Source of the DNA: Rhizobium sp. TH2
Lineage (GTDB): Bacteria; Pseudomonadota; Alphaproteobacteria; Rhizobiales; Rhizobiaceae
Length of the DNA stretch: 64,000 nt
Assembly (NCBI RefSeq): GCF_024707525.1
Contig: NZ_CP062231.1
Location: forward strand, 496,001-560,000
Direction: 5' to 3'
How positions within the stretch are numbered: the first letter of the stretch is position 1; every line of letters starts with the position of its first letter. Shown in pieces: positions 44,347-54,274 of the stretch. Under the pieces are notes generated by a model. That model saw only the letters and a program-made list of their open reading frames with translations, ran no database searches and was not told the origin of the DNA. The translations under genes were made by a program, and so were the position numbers.

Positions 44347-44974
44347 AATCCTTTGCGGCATTCGCCATCGATTTCATGTGATCGGCCACCGAAAATCCGG
44401 ATATGGCCTTGCGCGGCTTGAGGTCGTGATCGCCGTCTTCGAGCCAGAGAATCTCGATCTTCCTGGACAGCGTGTAGCCGGAGACTTCCTCCCGGCTGCC
44501 GAAGATATCCCGTGTGCCCTGGCAGATCAGCGCCGGCGTGGCGAGCACTTCGAGATGCTTCGTGCGCAGGCTCTCGGGCTTGCCCGGCGGATGGAAGGGA
44601 TAGCCGAGGCAGAGCAGGCCGGCGACTTTCTTAGCCGCATGCAGTTCATCGGCGATCATGCTTGCCACGCGGCCGCCCATGGATTTGCCGCCGATGACGA
44701 GCCTGCCCTCGGCGCCGAGCTTTTCGACCGCAGCGCGATATTCGCCCATCAACAGCTCCGCCTTTGGAGGCGGCTTGCGAGATTCGGATGTCCTGCGCGC
44801 GGCCATGTAGCCGAATTCGAATCGGGCGATGCGGAGCCCGGTGCCGGATAGCGCGGCGCTCATTGCCGTCATGGCTGCAGAGTCCATCGGCGCGCCCGCC
44901 CCATGCGCAAGCAGGACCGTGATATCGGCGTCTTCCGGGCCTTCGAACAAGAACATCTGCGGGTCCCCATGCAA
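44330..44974 (-). CDS. alpha/beta hydrolase (Tex30/KANL3-like)
   Basis: A 214-residue small hydrolase: LLAHGAGAPMDS near residue 22, nucleophile elbow GGKSMGGR near 95, and the C-terminal His in LEDGDHDLKPRK. The compact size and GGKSMGGR motif place it with the COG3571/KANL3-Tex30 group of unknown substrate. The start may be at 44974 or at an ATG at 44956. It converges on the OsmC gene. Confidence 0.9.
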   Translation of the reverse strand: MHGDPQMFLFEGPEDADITVLLAHGAGAPMDSAAMTAMSAALSGTGLRIARFEFGYMAARRTSESRKPPPKAELLMGEYRAAVEKLGAEGRLVIGGKSMGGRVASMIADELHAAKKVAGLLCLGYPFHPPGKPESLRTKHLEVLATPALICQGTRDIFGSREEVSGYTLSRKIEILWLEDGDHDLKPRKAISGFSVADHMKSMANAAKDWAGRL

Positions 44975-45081
44975 TCCACGATCTGCTCATAGCGGATTTT
45001 TCCGCCGTCTGTCACGGGTGGCGTCTTTCCGGCACAGCACTTCGTGCTAACGTTCCGAAAAGAGCTTTATGGGAGGATAGA

Positions 45082-45858
45082 ATGAGCAACCAGGAACACG
45101 CACCCAATTTCAGCCTTGCGGGAAAAGTCACCGTGGTGACCGGCGCCAGCCGTGGCATCGGCCGCGCCTGCGCGCTGGCCTGCGCCGCGGCGGGCTCCCA
45201 CGTCGTTCTAGGCGTCCGCAATCCTGCCAAGGCCGGCGATCTGGTGGCTGAGATCGAGGCGATGGGCCGCAAGGCGCTTGCCGTCGAACTCGACATACCC
45301 AACAAGGATCACATTGCCGGCGTGATAAAAGCGGCGGTGGAGGCGTTCGGCAGGATCGATGTGCTGGTCAACAATGTCGGCGTCGCGCCCGGCGATCTCG
45401 CCGAGCGCGTCGAGGAAAGCGCCGTCGATGAGATCCTCAACATCAACATCAAGGGCACGTTCCTGATGACGCAGGCGGTGGCGCGCCACATGATCGCTCG
45501 CAAGCAGGGCCGCATCATCTCGATCAGCTCGCAGGCCGGTACGAATGCGCTGCGCGGCGAGGCGATCTATTGCATGAGCAAGGCCGCGATCAACCACCTG
45601 ACCCGCTGTCTCGCGGCGGAATGGGCCGAGCATGGCATAACGGTCAACACCGTCTCCCCGACCTTCATCCATACCGACGGCACCCAGCCTTATCTCGCCG
45701 AAGCGGAAAACTACAAGGCAACGGTCGATCACATCCCGCTCGGCCGCATCGGTGAGACCGGCGATGTCACCGGCGCGGTCGTGTTTCTCGCATCGCCCGC
45801 GGCAAGTCTGATCACGGGCGCAAACCTGCTGGTGGATGGTGGCTGGTCGGTTGCATAG
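45082..45858 (+). CDS. short-chain dehydrogenase/reductase
   Basis: A 258-residue classical SDR: cofactor motif TGASRGIGRACA (about 20-31), NNVG (about 94), the active-site Ser in SISSQAG and Tyr-x3-Lys in YCMSKAA (about 157-161), ending with the typical GANLLVDGGWSVA. It could oxidise a sugar or polyol and may serve the operon starting 178 bases downstream, but its own substrate cannot be assigned. A GGGAGG ribosome site precedes the ATG. Confidence 0.93.
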   Translation: MSNQEHAPNFSLAGKVTVVTGASRGIGRACALACAAAGSHVVLGVRNPAKAGDLVAEIEAMGRKALAVELDIPNKDHIAGVIKAAVEAFGRIDVLVNNVGVAPGDLAERVEESAVDEILNINIKGTFLMTQAVARHMIARKQGRIISISSQAGTNALRGEAIYCMSKAAINHLTRCLAAEWAEHGITVNTVSPTFIHTDGTQPYLAEAENYKATVDHIPLGRIGETGDVTGAVVFLASPAASLITGANLLVDGGWSVA

Positions 45859-45877
45859 CGCCTCGACGCCACAACTA

Positions 45878-45891
45878 TGAAATATATTTCA
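45878..45891. promoter_or_regulatory. 14-base palindrome upstream of the sugar operon
   Basis: TGAAATATATTTCA is a perfect palindrome 14 bases before the -35 box of the predicted operon promoter. It is the best candidate operator for the SorC-type regulator encoded as the fourth gene of the operon. Confidence 0.55.
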
Positions 45892-45905
45892 AGTCGTGAA
45901 TTTTA

Positions 45906-45934
45906 TTGACGACGCCTTTTCGCTGTGGTTTATC
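45906..45934 (+). promoter_or_regulatory. predicted promoter of the polyol/sugar operon
   Basis: TTGACG (45906-45911), 17 bases, TTTATC (45929-45934): five and four matches to the housekeeping boxes with ideal spacing. It lies about 100 bases before the TTG start at 46036. Confidence 0.55.
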
Positions 45935-46035
45935 TCCTGTCACCGGGGCTCGGGAGGAGCGCCGGATCCACGGATCAGAGGCCGCCTTTCGGGCGCCACG
46001 AGCTAATTGAGGGGCTTCGGCCTCGAGGAGGAACT

Positions 46036-47064
46036 TTGCGCAAATTTTTCACGACAACCGCATTCGCGGCCTTGGCGGCTGCGACTTTCATGTCCGGCAC
46101 CGCAGCGGCGAACGAGACCCCGTTCAAGTGCAAGCCGGGCGAAAAATACGTCATGAACGTCATGGTCTCGGGCGTCGAATACTGGTTCCCTGTCTATGAG
46201 ATGTTCAAGCAGGCCGGCCAGCAGATGGGCTGCGAGACGGCCTATACCGGCACGCCGGAATATGACGTCAACAAGCAGATCGCATCCTTCGACCAGGCGC
46301 TGGCGCAGAACCCGGCCGGCATCCTCGTCCACCCGATGAACTCCGATCCGTTCATCGAGCCGATCAACCGGGCCATCGACCAGGGCACGGCGATCGTCAC
46401 CTTCGCGGCCGACTCGCCGCTTTCCAAGCGCATCTCGTTCATCACATCCGACAACACCCGCGAAGGCACCTATGCCGCCGATGCGATCGCCAAGAAGCTC
46501 GGCGAAAAAGGTGAATATGCCGTGCTCGAAAATCCGGGCCAGGACAATCACGACAAGCGCATCTCGGCCTTCATCGCCCGGATGGAAGAAAAATATCCCA
46601 ACATGAAGCTGGTCGGCCGCGCCGCCTCCAACCAGGATCCGGCCAAGGCCTATCAGGGCCTGATGAGCATCATCCAGGCCAACCCGAACCTCAACGCTGT
46701 CTTCATGCCCGAGGCCAATTCGGCGATCGGCGCGGCGCAGGCGTCCAAGGAAAGCGGCGGCAAGGTTCTCGTCATGTGCGCCGACGTCAACGCCAATATC
46801 CTCGACATGATCAAGGCCGGCGAAGTGTTCGGCTCGATCAACCCGAACCAGGGCATGCAGGGCTATATGGGCTTCATGCTGCTGTGGCTCGCCAAGCATC
46901 CGGAACTCATCGACCCGATGAACGACGCCAAGCGCTCCGGCTTCAACGCGATGAGCGTGCCGGTGGTCGACAACGGCCTCTCGATCGTCACCGCCGACAA
47001 CGCCGACGACTTCTACTGGGACAAGTATCTCAAGCGTCGCGGCACCAAGGGTATCGAGGAATAA
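46036..47064 (+). CDS. sugar ABC transporter periplasmic binding protein
   Basis: A 342-residue Peripla_BP_4 (ribose/xylose-type) solute-binding protein. The signal peptide ([25 protein letters not shown]) is cleaved near residue 25; the mature protein has the two-lobed fold with [18 protein letters not shown] near 43 and [17 protein letters not shown] near 133. It starts with TTG at 46036 preceded by GAGGAGGAAC. First gene of an operon encoding the matching ATPase and permease. Confidence 0.93.
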   Translation: MRKFFTTTAFAALAAATFMSGTAAANETPFKCKPGEKYVMNVMVSGVEYWFPVYEMFKQAGQQMGCETAYTGTPEYDVNKQIASFDQALAQNPAGILVHPMNSDPFIEPINRAIDQGTAIVTFAADSPLSKRISFITSDNTREGTYAADAIAKKLGEKGEYAVLENPGQDNHDKRISAFIARMEEKYPNMKLVGRAASNQDPAKAYQGLMSIIQANPNLNAVFMPEANSAIGAAQASKESGGKVLVMCADVNANILDMIKAGEVFGSINPNQGMQGYMGFMLLWLAKHPELIDPMNDAKRSGFNAMSVPVVDNGLSIVTADNADDFYWDKYLKRRGTKGIEE

Positions 47065-47123
47065 GGACGAGGAAGGTCTGGGCGGTCGCCAATGGCCGCC
47101 CGGCCATCATCGGAGGAAATAGC

Positions 47124-48656
47124 GTGACTGAACCCGTTCTTGAAATCCACCATGTGTCGAAGCGTTTCGGCGCGATCAAGGCGCTGACGGATGTCGATTT
47201 CTCGCTCGAAAAGGGAGAAATCCACGCGCTTTGCGGCGAGAACGGCGCCGGCAAGTCGACGTTGATGAACATCATCGCGGGCGTGCTTCAGCCGGACGAG
47301 GGCGAGATCGTCCTCGACGGAAATGTCGTCACGGTTTCTTCGCCATCAGCGGCGCAACGGCTCGGCATCGGGTTGGTGCACCAGGAAATCGCGCTCTGCC
47401 CGGATGCGACGGTGGCCGAGAACATGTTCATGGCCGCCACCGGCCGCAGCCGATCGTTGCTGATGAATTACGGCGCGCTGGTGCGGGATGCGCAGGCGGT
47501 GATGAACCGGCTGGCATCGGTCGATGTTCGCCGCAAGGTCAGCGAATTGCCGATTTCCAGCCAGCAACTGGTGGAGATCGCCAAGGCGCTGACACTCGAT
47601 TGCCGCGTGCTGATCTTCGACGAGCCGACGGCGGCGCTGACCGAGACCGAAGCGCAGATCCTGTTCGGCATTATCCGTGATCTCAAGGCGGCAGGCATTT
47701 CGATCATCTATATCAGCCACCGCATGGCCGAGATATTCTCGCTCTGCGACCGGGTGACGGTATTTCGCGACGGGCGTTATGTCTGCACCGAGACAATCGC
47801 GGAAACCACGCCGGAGGAGGTCGTACGCCGTATGGTCGGCCGCGAGATCGACCGGCTCTATCCGGCCAAGCTGACCGACGGCGAGCGTTCCAGCGACACT
47901 GTGCTATCAGTCCGGGGACTTGGCGACGGCAGCCGTTTCGACAATATTGGTTTCGACCTCAAGAAGGGTGAAATCCTCGGTATCGGCGGCCTGATCGGTT
48001 CCGGCCGCACCGAGATCGCCGAGGGCATTTGCGGGCTGAGGCCGGTGATATCCGGTGACGTTGTTCTGGCGGGCCAACCCCAGCGGATCGCGCGCTACGC
48101 CGACGCGGTCAAAGCTGGCATCGTCTATCTCTCCGAGGATCGCAAGGGTTCCGGCCTGTTCCTCGACCTGTCGATCGCGAGCAATATTTCCGTGCTCGAT
48201 CTCAACCGGGTCACCAAGCTCGGCCTGGTCGATCGTGGCGCCGAGGCGAAGCTGGCGACAAGCTTCGCCCGCCGGCTCGGGCTGCGCATGGGTGGCATCG
48301 ATCAGCCGGTGTCGTCGCTTTCCGGCGGCAACCAGCAGAAGGTGGCGATCGCAAAACAGCTCGCGGTCGAGCCGAAAGTCATCATCATGGACGAGCCGAC
48401 GCGCGGCATCGATGTCGGCGCCAAGTCGGAAATCCACAAGCTGCTGCGCGATCTGGCGCGATCCGGCATCGGCATCATCGTCATCTCGTCGGAACTGCCC
48501 GAACTGCTCGGTCTCTGCGACCGGGTGCTGGTGATCCGCGAGGGCCGGTTGGCGGGAGAACTCGACATCGACGAAATGTCGGAGGAGGCCGTCATCCGGC
48601 TGGCCTCGGGCGTCGGCACAAACAACAAGCATGCGGCGGCGCAAGATGCCGCATGA
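47124..48656 (+). CDS. sugar ABC transporter ATP-binding protein (double domain)
   Basis: A 510-residue RbsA/XylG-type ATPase with two ATP-binding cassettes. The first has Walker [10 protein letters not shown] (about 37), [10 protein letters not shown] and Walker [12 protein letters not shown] (about 162). The second has a degenerate Walker A ([13 protein letters not shown], about 286), [10 protein letters not shown] (about 395) and [14 protein letters not shown] (about 419), as usual for this class. It starts at a GTG at 47124 after GGAGGAAATA. Confidence 0.93.
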   Translation: MTEPVLEIHHVSKRFGAIKALTDVDFSLEKGEIHALCGENGAGKSTLMNIIAGVLQPDEGEIVLDGNVVTVSSPSAAQRLGIGLVHQEIALCPDATVAENMFMAATGRSRSLLMNYGALVRDAQAVMNRLASVDVRRKVSELPISSQQLVEIAKALTLDCRVLIFDEPTAALTETEAQILFGIIRDLKAAGISIIYISHRMAEIFSLCDRVTVFRDGRYVCTETIAETTPEEVVRRMVGREIDRLYPAKLTDGERSSDTVLSVRGLGDGSRFDNIGFDLKKGEILGIGGLIGSGRTEIAEGICGLRPVISGDVVLAGQPQRIARYADAVKAGIVYLSEDRKGSGLFLDLSIASNISVLDLNRVTKLGLVDRGAEAKLATSFARRLGLRMGGIDQPVSSLSGGNQQKVAIAKQLAVEPKVIIMDEPTRGIDVGAKSEIHKLLRDLARSGIGIIVISSELPELLGLCDRVLVIREGRLAGELDIDEMSEEAVIRLASGVGTNNKHAAAQDAA

Positions 48657-48684
48657 GCATGAAGACAAGACGGGAGGAAAGACA

Positions 48685-49674
48685 ATGGCGGTGGATACGC
48701 TGACAACTGCACCGGACGCGCGCGTGCCCGCCTGGCGGCGGTTCGGCTCGATGCGGGAGGCCGGGCTGATCGCCATCATCCTGGCGCTCTGCATCATCAT
48801 GAGCTTCGCCTCGCCGTACTTCCTCACGCTCGGCAACTTCCGCGCCATGCTGATGTCCTTCTCGATCGAAGGCATCGTGGTCGTCGGCATGACGGTACTT
48901 CTGATCGTCGGCGGCATCGATCTCGCGGTCGGTTCGGTGCTCTGCTTCGCCATGGTATTCGCCGGCACGATGTTCGTGATGGGCGTCGATCCATGGACGG
49001 CATCGCTGCTCGGCATCGCCATGAGCGCGCTGATCGGCGCGGTGATGGGCTTCTTCGTCACCGTCGTCGGGCTCAATCATTTCATCACGTCGCTGGCCGC
49101 CATGGTCATCGTGCGCGGCCTTTGCCTCGCCATGACCAAGGGCACGCCGATCTCGCTCTTCACATTGCCGCCGGAATTCAAGGCGGTCGGGCAGGGCTCG
49201 ATCTACGGCGTGCCTTATGTGATCCTTATCTTCCTCGCGGTGATCATCATCTTTGATTTCCTGCTCCGCCGGGCGACAGCCTTCCGCAAGGTGTTCTACA
49301 CCGGCTCGAATGAGAAGGCGGCGCTTTATTCCGGCATCAAGACCAACCAGGTGAAGTTCTGGGTCACGGTCATGTGCTCGACATTGGCCGGCTTCGCAGG
49401 CGTCATCTACATGTCCCGCTTCGGCTCGGCGACGCCCACATTCGGCGTCGGCATGGAGCTCAACATCATCGCGGCGGCGGTCATCGGCGGTGCCTCGCTC
49501 AATGGCGGCTCGGGCACCATTCTCGGCGCCATCCTCGGCATCGCGCTGCTATCGGTGGTCACCTCGTCGCTCATCCTTCTCAACGTCTCGGTTTACTGGC
49601 AGGACATGATAAAAGGCTGCATTCTGCTCGCCGCGGTCTCGGCCGACCATTACCTTCACAAGCGCAAGGCATGA
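48685..49674 (+). CDS. sugar ABC transporter permease
   Basis: A 329-residue RbsC-type permease with about nine membrane segments. Family landmarks include VVVGMTVLLIVGGIDLAVGSV near 66, LNHFITSLAAMVIVRG near 130 and a repeat ending NIIAAAVIGGASLNGGSGTILGA near 260. The ATG at 48685 follows GGGAGGAAA. It overlaps the regulator gene start by four bases (ATGA). Confidence 0.93.
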   Translation: MAVDTLTTAPDARVPAWRRFGSMREAGLIAIILALCIIMSFASPYFLTLGNFRAMLMSFSIEGIVVVGMTVLLIVGGIDLAVGSVLCFAMVFAGTMFVMGVDPWTASLLGIAMSALIGAVMGFFVTVVGLNHFITSLAAMVIVRGLCLAMTKGTPISLFTLPPEFKAVGQGSIYGVPYVILIFLAVIIIFDFLLRRATAFRKVFYTGSNEKAALYSGIKTNQVKFWVTVMCSTLAGFAGVIYMSRFGSATPTFGVGMELNIIAAAVIGGASLNGGSGTILGAILGIALLSVVTSSLILLNVSVYWQDMIKGCILLAAVSADHYLHKRKA

Positions 49675-50678
49675 CCATGGCGATCGCCAAACCCACATCG
49701 AAAGTCGTCACGATCCCTCGCGAGGATGCGGTCAATGCCCGGCTCATGCACCAGGCCTTGGTCATGCATTTCCTCGAAGGCCTGACCCAGGCGCAGATCG
49801 CCGACCGGCTCGGTCTGTCGCACGCCACGGTCAACCGGCTGATCAAGCGCGGCCGCCAGCTCGGCCTGGTCGAGATCAAGATCAAGTCGCCAATGGAGCC
49901 GCTGGTCGAACTGGAACAGCAACTTGTCGCCATCGGTGGGATCAGCCGTGCCGTGGTCGTGCCGACCGTCTCGGACAATCAGCAGACGGCGCTGCAGGCA
50001 GTGGGTGAAGCGGCGGCGCGGATGCTGCTTGAATCCATCGCCGATGGCGATACGATCTGCATCACCGGCGGCAAGGGCGTCAGCGCCGTGGTCGCGGGCT
50101 TGCAGGGACCGCACGGCTTCGATGTCGAAGTCATTCCGGCCACCGGCTGCGTGCAGGGTAAGCACTATACAGACGTCAACCATGTCGGCGCTCTGATGGC
50201 GGAGCGGCTGGGCGGCCTTGCGTACCAGATCCACGCACCGCTCTTCGCCGACGATGCGGAACAGCGGGCGATGCTGATCGGCATGCGGTCAGTGGGTGAC
50301 GTCTTCCGCAAGGCGCGCGAGGCGAAGATCGCGGTGGTCGGCATCGGCTCGATCCTCTCCGACGATTCGAGCTATTACGATCTCCATCCATCCTCCAGCA
50401 CCGATCGCGTGGCGATCGAAAGGTCCGGCGCGTCCTGCGAACTGCTGGCGCATCTGCTCGATGTCAACGGCCAAGTCTGCGACTACGCGCTCAACCGCTC
50501 GCTGGTTTCGCTGACTCTCGCCGAATTCGCATCGATCCCGACCAAAATCGGCGTTGCGAGCGGCCCCAACAAGGCAGGCCCGATCCTCAGCGTCATGCGC
50601 GGCGGCCATCTCGATACGCTGGTCACCGATGAGGCAACGGGCGCGCGGGTGATCGAACTTGCAGGAGGAACCCGCTGA
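49671..50678 (+). CDS. SorC-type sugar-binding transcriptional regulator
   Basis: A 335-residue regulator of the SorC/DeoR-like class: HTH at about 25-62 (LMHQALVMHFLEGLTQAQIADRLGLS) and a sugar-phosphate-binding domain (about 70-330) with GDTICITGGKGVSAVV near 125. Such regulators are controlled by phosphorylated sugars. It lies inside the operon, overlapping permease and aldo/keto reductase genes, so it is likely autoregulated. EryD of erythritol operons belongs to the same class. Confidence 0.93.
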   Translation: MTMAIAKPTSKVVTIPREDAVNARLMHQALVMHFLEGLTQAQIADRLGLSHATVNRLIKRGRQLGLVEIKIKSPMEPLVELEQQLVAIGGISRAVVVPTVSDNQQTALQAVGEAAARMLLESIADGDTICITGGKGVSAVVAGLQGPHGFDVEVIPATGCVQGKHYTDVNHVGALMAERLGGLAYQIHAPLFADDAEQRAMLIGMRSVGDVFRKAREAKIAVVGIGSILSDDSSYYDLHPSSSTDRVAIERSGASCELLAHLLDVNGQVCDYALNRSLVSLTLAEFASIPTKIGVASGPNKAGPILSVMRGGHLDTLVTDEATGARVIELAGGTR

Positions 50679-51667
50679 TGAAGCAGATCATGCGCGAGAT
50701 CGGTTCTTCGGGCGTTTCCGCCTCCGCCGTCGGGCTCGGAACCTGGGCCATCGGCGGCTGGATGTGGGGCGGCACGGATGAGGCCGAATCCATCGCAGCC
50801 ATCCATGCCTCGCTGGACGCGGGCGTGACACTGATCGATACCGCACCGGCCTATGGACTGGGCCGCGCCGAGGAGATTGTCGGCAAGGCGCTCGAGGGGC
50901 GACGGGAGCAGGCGGTCATCGCCACGAAATGCGGATTGGTCTGGCACACCGAAAAGGGAAAACATTTCTTCGACCAGGACGGCAGGCCGGTGCATCGCTA
51001 TCTCGGCCGCGACGCGATCTTTCATGAGATCGACAAAAGCCTGAAGCGGCTTCGGACCGATTACATCGACCTCTACATCACCCATTGGCAGGACCCGACC
51101 ACCCCGGTCGAGGAAACCATGGATGCGCTGAAGGACCTCAAGAAGGCGGGCAAGATCCGCGCGATCGGCGCCAGCAATCTCGATGCCGATGACCTGAAGG
51201 CCTATATCGCCGCAGGTGGGCTCGATGCGATCCAGGAACGGTTCAGCATGATCGATCGCGGCATCGAGGCCGAGCTTTTGCCCCTGACCACCGCCAACGG
51301 GATTTCGACACTGAGCTATTCCTCGCTGGCGCTCGGGCTGCTCTCAGGCACCATCGGCCCCGACCGGGTCTTCTCGGGCGACGACCAGCGCAAGGACAAT
51401 CCGCGCTTCTCCGTCGCCAATCGCCAGAAAGTCGCCCGGTTCGCGGACGCCATCCGGCCGGTGGCCGAGACGCATGGCGCCACGATCGCCCAGGTCGTCA
51501 TCGCCTGGACGCTCGCCCAGCCGGGCGTGACATTTGCGCTTTGCGGCGCGCGCAATCCGGCGCAGGCGAAGGACAATGCGCGCGCGGGCACGATCGGGCT
51601 CTCGCGCGAAGAGACTTCCACCATCGATACGGCAATAGCCTTCTGGCTATCCGTCATGGACGGGTAG
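50678..51667 (+). CDS. aldo/keto reductase
   Basis: A 329-residue NADPH-dependent (beta/alpha)8 barrel. The catalytic residues are visible in DTAPAYG (Asp, Tyr; about 53-59), IATKCG (Lys; about 86) and YITHWQDP (His; about 131). It is likely to interconvert a polyol and an aldose or ketose in this pathway. The ATG overlaps the regulator stop by one base; GCAGGAGG is the ribosome site. Confidence 0.93.
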   Translation: MKQIMREIGSSGVSASAVGLGTWAIGGWMWGGTDEAESIAAIHASLDAGVTLIDTAPAYGLGRAEEIVGKALEGRREQAVIATKCGLVWHTEKGKHFFDQDGRPVHRYLGRDAIFHEIDKSLKRLRTDYIDLYITHWQDPTTPVEETMDALKDLKKAGKIRAIGASNLDADDLKAYIAAGGLDAIQERFSMIDRGIEAELLPLTTANGISTLSYSSLALGLLSGTIGPDRVFSGDDQRKDNPRFSVANRQKVARFADAIRPVAETHGATIAQVVIAWTLAQPGVTFALCGARNPAQAKDNARAGTIGLSREETSTIDTAIAFWLSVMDG

Positions 51668-51683
51668 GGGGCCGCAGCAACCC

Positions 51684-53429
51684 ATGAACCGGAATGAGAC
51701 TTTCAACGGGCTCGCAAGGCGCCCGAGCGCTGAAGTATTGGTCATCGGCGGCGGCATCAACGGCATCAGCGTGTTCCGCGAACTGGCGCTGCAGGGCGTC
51801 GATGTGCTGCTGGTCGAAAAGAACGATTATTGCTCCGGTGCCAGCGCCGCGCTGTCGCGCATGGTCCATGGCGGCTTGCGCTATCTCGAGAACGGCGAGT
51901 TCAAGCTGGTCCGCGAATCGCTCGAGGAACGCGACCGCCTGCTCGCCAATGCCCCCCACTATGTCTCGCCGCTGCCGACGACAGTGCCGGTCTTCGATAT
52001 CTTCTCGGGCCTCGCCAATGGCGCGGTGCGCTTTCTGGGCCTCGGTCGCAGGCCGAGCCGCCGCGGTGCGGTGGTGATCAAGACCGGGCTGGCGATCTAC
52101 GATTTCTTCACCCGCGCCAGAGCGATGATGCCACGACACACATTTCGCGGCAAAGGCAGGACATTGGCAAAATGGCCCCGGCTCAACCCCGACCTGATCG
52201 CTTCCGCCACGTACTATGATGCGCAGGTCAGCCATCCCGAGCGGCTGGGCATCGAGCTTCTGCTGGATGGATTGTCCGCAGGCCCGCATGCCCGGGCGCT
52301 GAACTATGCCGAGGTCAGGCGTGGCGCGGATGGCGCGCTTGCGCTTCATGACGAGATCACCGGCAGAACCATCCCAGTCAATGCCGACATTATCATCAAC
52401 GCCACCGGCGGCTGGATCGACCTGACCAACCGCACGATCCTGCCGGATGTGCAGCCCCAACCACCGCTGATGGGCGGCACCAAGGGTTCCCACCTGATGA
52501 TCGATAATGCCGAGCTGATGGCCGCACTCGGCGGTCACATGCTCTATTACGAAAACGAGGATGGCCGCATCTGCATCCTGTTTCCCTATCTCGGCAAGGT
52601 GCTGGTCGGCTCGACGGATATCCGCGTCGATGATCCCGGCACGGTGCGCTGCGAGGCCGATGAGCGCGACTATATCCTGCAATCGCTCGCCTTCGTGCTG
52701 CCCGATATCCGCATCGCACCCGAGGAGATCGTCTTCCAGTTCTCGGGCGTCCGGCCGCTGCCTGCGAGCGCGGACAGTTTCACCGGGCGCATTCCGCGCG
52801 ATCATTTTTGCACCTTCATCGAAGCGGAGAGGACGCCGCCAGTGCTCTGCATGATCGGCGGGAAATGGACCACCTTCCGCTCCTTCGGCGAACTGGCTGC
52901 GGATATGACGCTGGAACGTCTCGGTAAGCAAAGGCGCACGGATACAATCGTACGGCCGATCGGCGGCGGACGGAATTATCCGGCCAATCCGGCCCCATGG
53001 GTCGCTGATCTAGCGAGCCGCACGGGCCTGCCGCTGGAGCGTATCGAACAGCTTTTCGGGAGATATGGCACGGGGGCGGAGAAGGTCGCCGAATTCCTGC
53101 TGCGTGGTGAAGACCATTTCCTGCCGGACACCGACTATTCCAGACGCGAGATGATCCACCTCATCCATGCCGAGGGTGTCGAACATCTCGATGATCTCCT
53201 CCTCCGGCGCACGACGCTGGCGATCTCCGGACAGCTTTCTCTCATCGCCGCCGATGCCGCACTTGCCGTGCTGGCCGCCGAACGCGGCTGGGATGAAGCC
53301 CGCCGCGGTGCCGAGCGCAGCCGCTTTCTCACCCTGCTCGCCGAGCGCCATGGCATCAGTGAGCAAATGCTTTTCTCACGGAGTAAAGACAGGAGTATCT
53401 TATGCGAAGCAACAGCAAGCGCCGTATGA
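51684..53429 (+). CDS. glpD: GlpD-like FAD-dependent glycerol-3-phosphate dehydrogenase family protein
   Basis: A 581-residue flavoprotein: FAD-binding GGGINGISVFRELALQGVD near 21, MVHGGLRYLENGEF near 60, and VGSTDI near 311; the C-terminal helical domain (about 400-525) is present. Classical GlpD passes electrons from sn-glycerol-3-phosphate to quinone. In this sugar operon it may instead oxidise a phosphorylated polyol, as EryB does in erythritol operons. The name glpD is by family only. It overlaps the aldolase gene by 28 bases. Confidence 0.85.
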   Translation: MNRNETFNGLARRPSAEVLVIGGGINGISVFRELALQGVDVLLVEKNDYCSGASAALSRMVHGGLRYLENGEFKLVRESLEERDRLLANAPHYVSPLPTTVPVFDIFSGLANGAVRFLGLGRRPSRRGAVVIKTGLAIYDFFTRARAMMPRHTFRGKGRTLAKWPRLNPDLIASATYYDAQVSHPERLGIELLLDGLSAGPHARALNYAEVRRGADGALALHDEITGRTIPVNADIIINATGGWIDLTNRTILPDVQPQPPLMGGTKGSHLMIDNAELMAALGGHMLYYENEDGRICILFPYLGKVLVGSTDIRVDDPGTVRCEADERDYILQSLAFVLPDIRIAPEEIVFQFSGVRPLPASADSFTGRIPRDHFCTFIEAERTPPVLCMIGGKWTTFRSFGELAADMTLERLGKQRRTDTIVRPIGGGRNYPANPAPWVADLASRTGLPLERIEQLFGRYGTGAEKVAEFLLRGEDHFLPDTDYSRREMIHLIHAEGVEHLDDLLLRRTTLAISGQLSLIAADAALAVLAAERGWDEARRGAERSRFLTLLAERHGISEQMLFSRSKDRSILCEATASAV

Positions 53430-54244
53430 ACCGGCTCTTCGGCAACGGCCGATGCCTTGATGTCGCGATCGACCACGGCGTCTGCAACGAGCCGAGCTTC
53501 CTCAACGGGCTTGAGGATATCGAAGGCGTGGTCAAGGCACTGGTCGCCGCGAAGCCTGATGCAATCCAGATGAACTTCGGTCAGGCCGATCTGCTGCAGG
53601 ATGTGCCCGGCAAGGATAAGCCGGCGCTGGTCATGCGCATCGACATGGGCAATCCGTATAACCGCATCCGCCACAGCCATATGTGGGCGGTGCTGCAGAA
53701 CGAGGCCGAGCCGCTGATCGGCGCGCTCCAGATGGATGCGGCTTGCGTCGTCGTCAATCTCTTCATGCTGCCCGACGAGCCCGAACTCTTCAAGCAGTGC
53801 ATCCGGAACATTGCCCGCGTTCGTGCCGATTGTGACAAATACGGCATGCCGCTGATGATCGAGCCGCTGGTCATGCAGCCGGTCACCGAGGCCGGCGGCT
53901 ATATGGTTGATGGCGATTGTGACAAGATCGTCACGCTGACCCGGCTTGCGCGCGAGATGGGGGCGGATATCATCAAGGCCGACCCGACGACCAACGCGGA
54001 GGATTTCCACAAGGTGATCGAGGCAGCGCGCTGCCCGGTTCTGGTGCGCGGCGGCGGCAAGGAAGATCTACGCATCGTGTTCGAAAAGTCGGCGGCGCTG
54101 ATGAAACAGGGCGCCATGGGCATGGTCTACGGCCGCAACATATACCAGCATGCCAATCCGAGCGCCGTGGTGAAAGGCCTGATGGCGATCATCCACGACG
54201 ATGCCGGCGGCGCCGAGGCCTACGCGCTTTACGAACAGGGCTGA
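53402..54244 (+). CDS. class I aldolase (DhnA/LsrF-like)
   Basis: A 280-residue Schiff-base aldolase related to DhnA FBP aldolase and LsrF: the catalytic Lys192 lies in DIIKADPT, with CLDVAIDHGV at the N-terminus and VLVRGGGKED and MGMVYGRNIYQ forming the phosphate site. It should cleave a ketose phosphate into DHAP and an aldehyde. The gene starts 28 bases inside glpD, so they are translationally coupled. The start could be a few codons later (MNRLFGNG). Confidence 0.9.
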   Translation: MRSNSKRRMNRLFGNGRCLDVAIDHGVCNEPSFLNGLEDIEGVVKALVAAKPDAIQMNFGQADLLQDVPGKDKPALVMRIDMGNPYNRIRHSHMWAVLQNEAEPLIGALQMDAACVVVNLFMLPDEPELFKQCIRNIARVRADCDKYGMPLMIEPLVMQPVTEAGGYMVDGDCDKIVTLTRLAREMGADIIKADPTTNAEDFHKVIEAARCPVLVRGGGKEDLRIVFEKSAALMKQGAMGMVYGRNIYQHANPSAVVKGLMAIIHDDAGGAEAYALYEQG

Positions 54245-54274
54245 CGGAAATCTGGACCTGGGGAGGGGTTCGCC

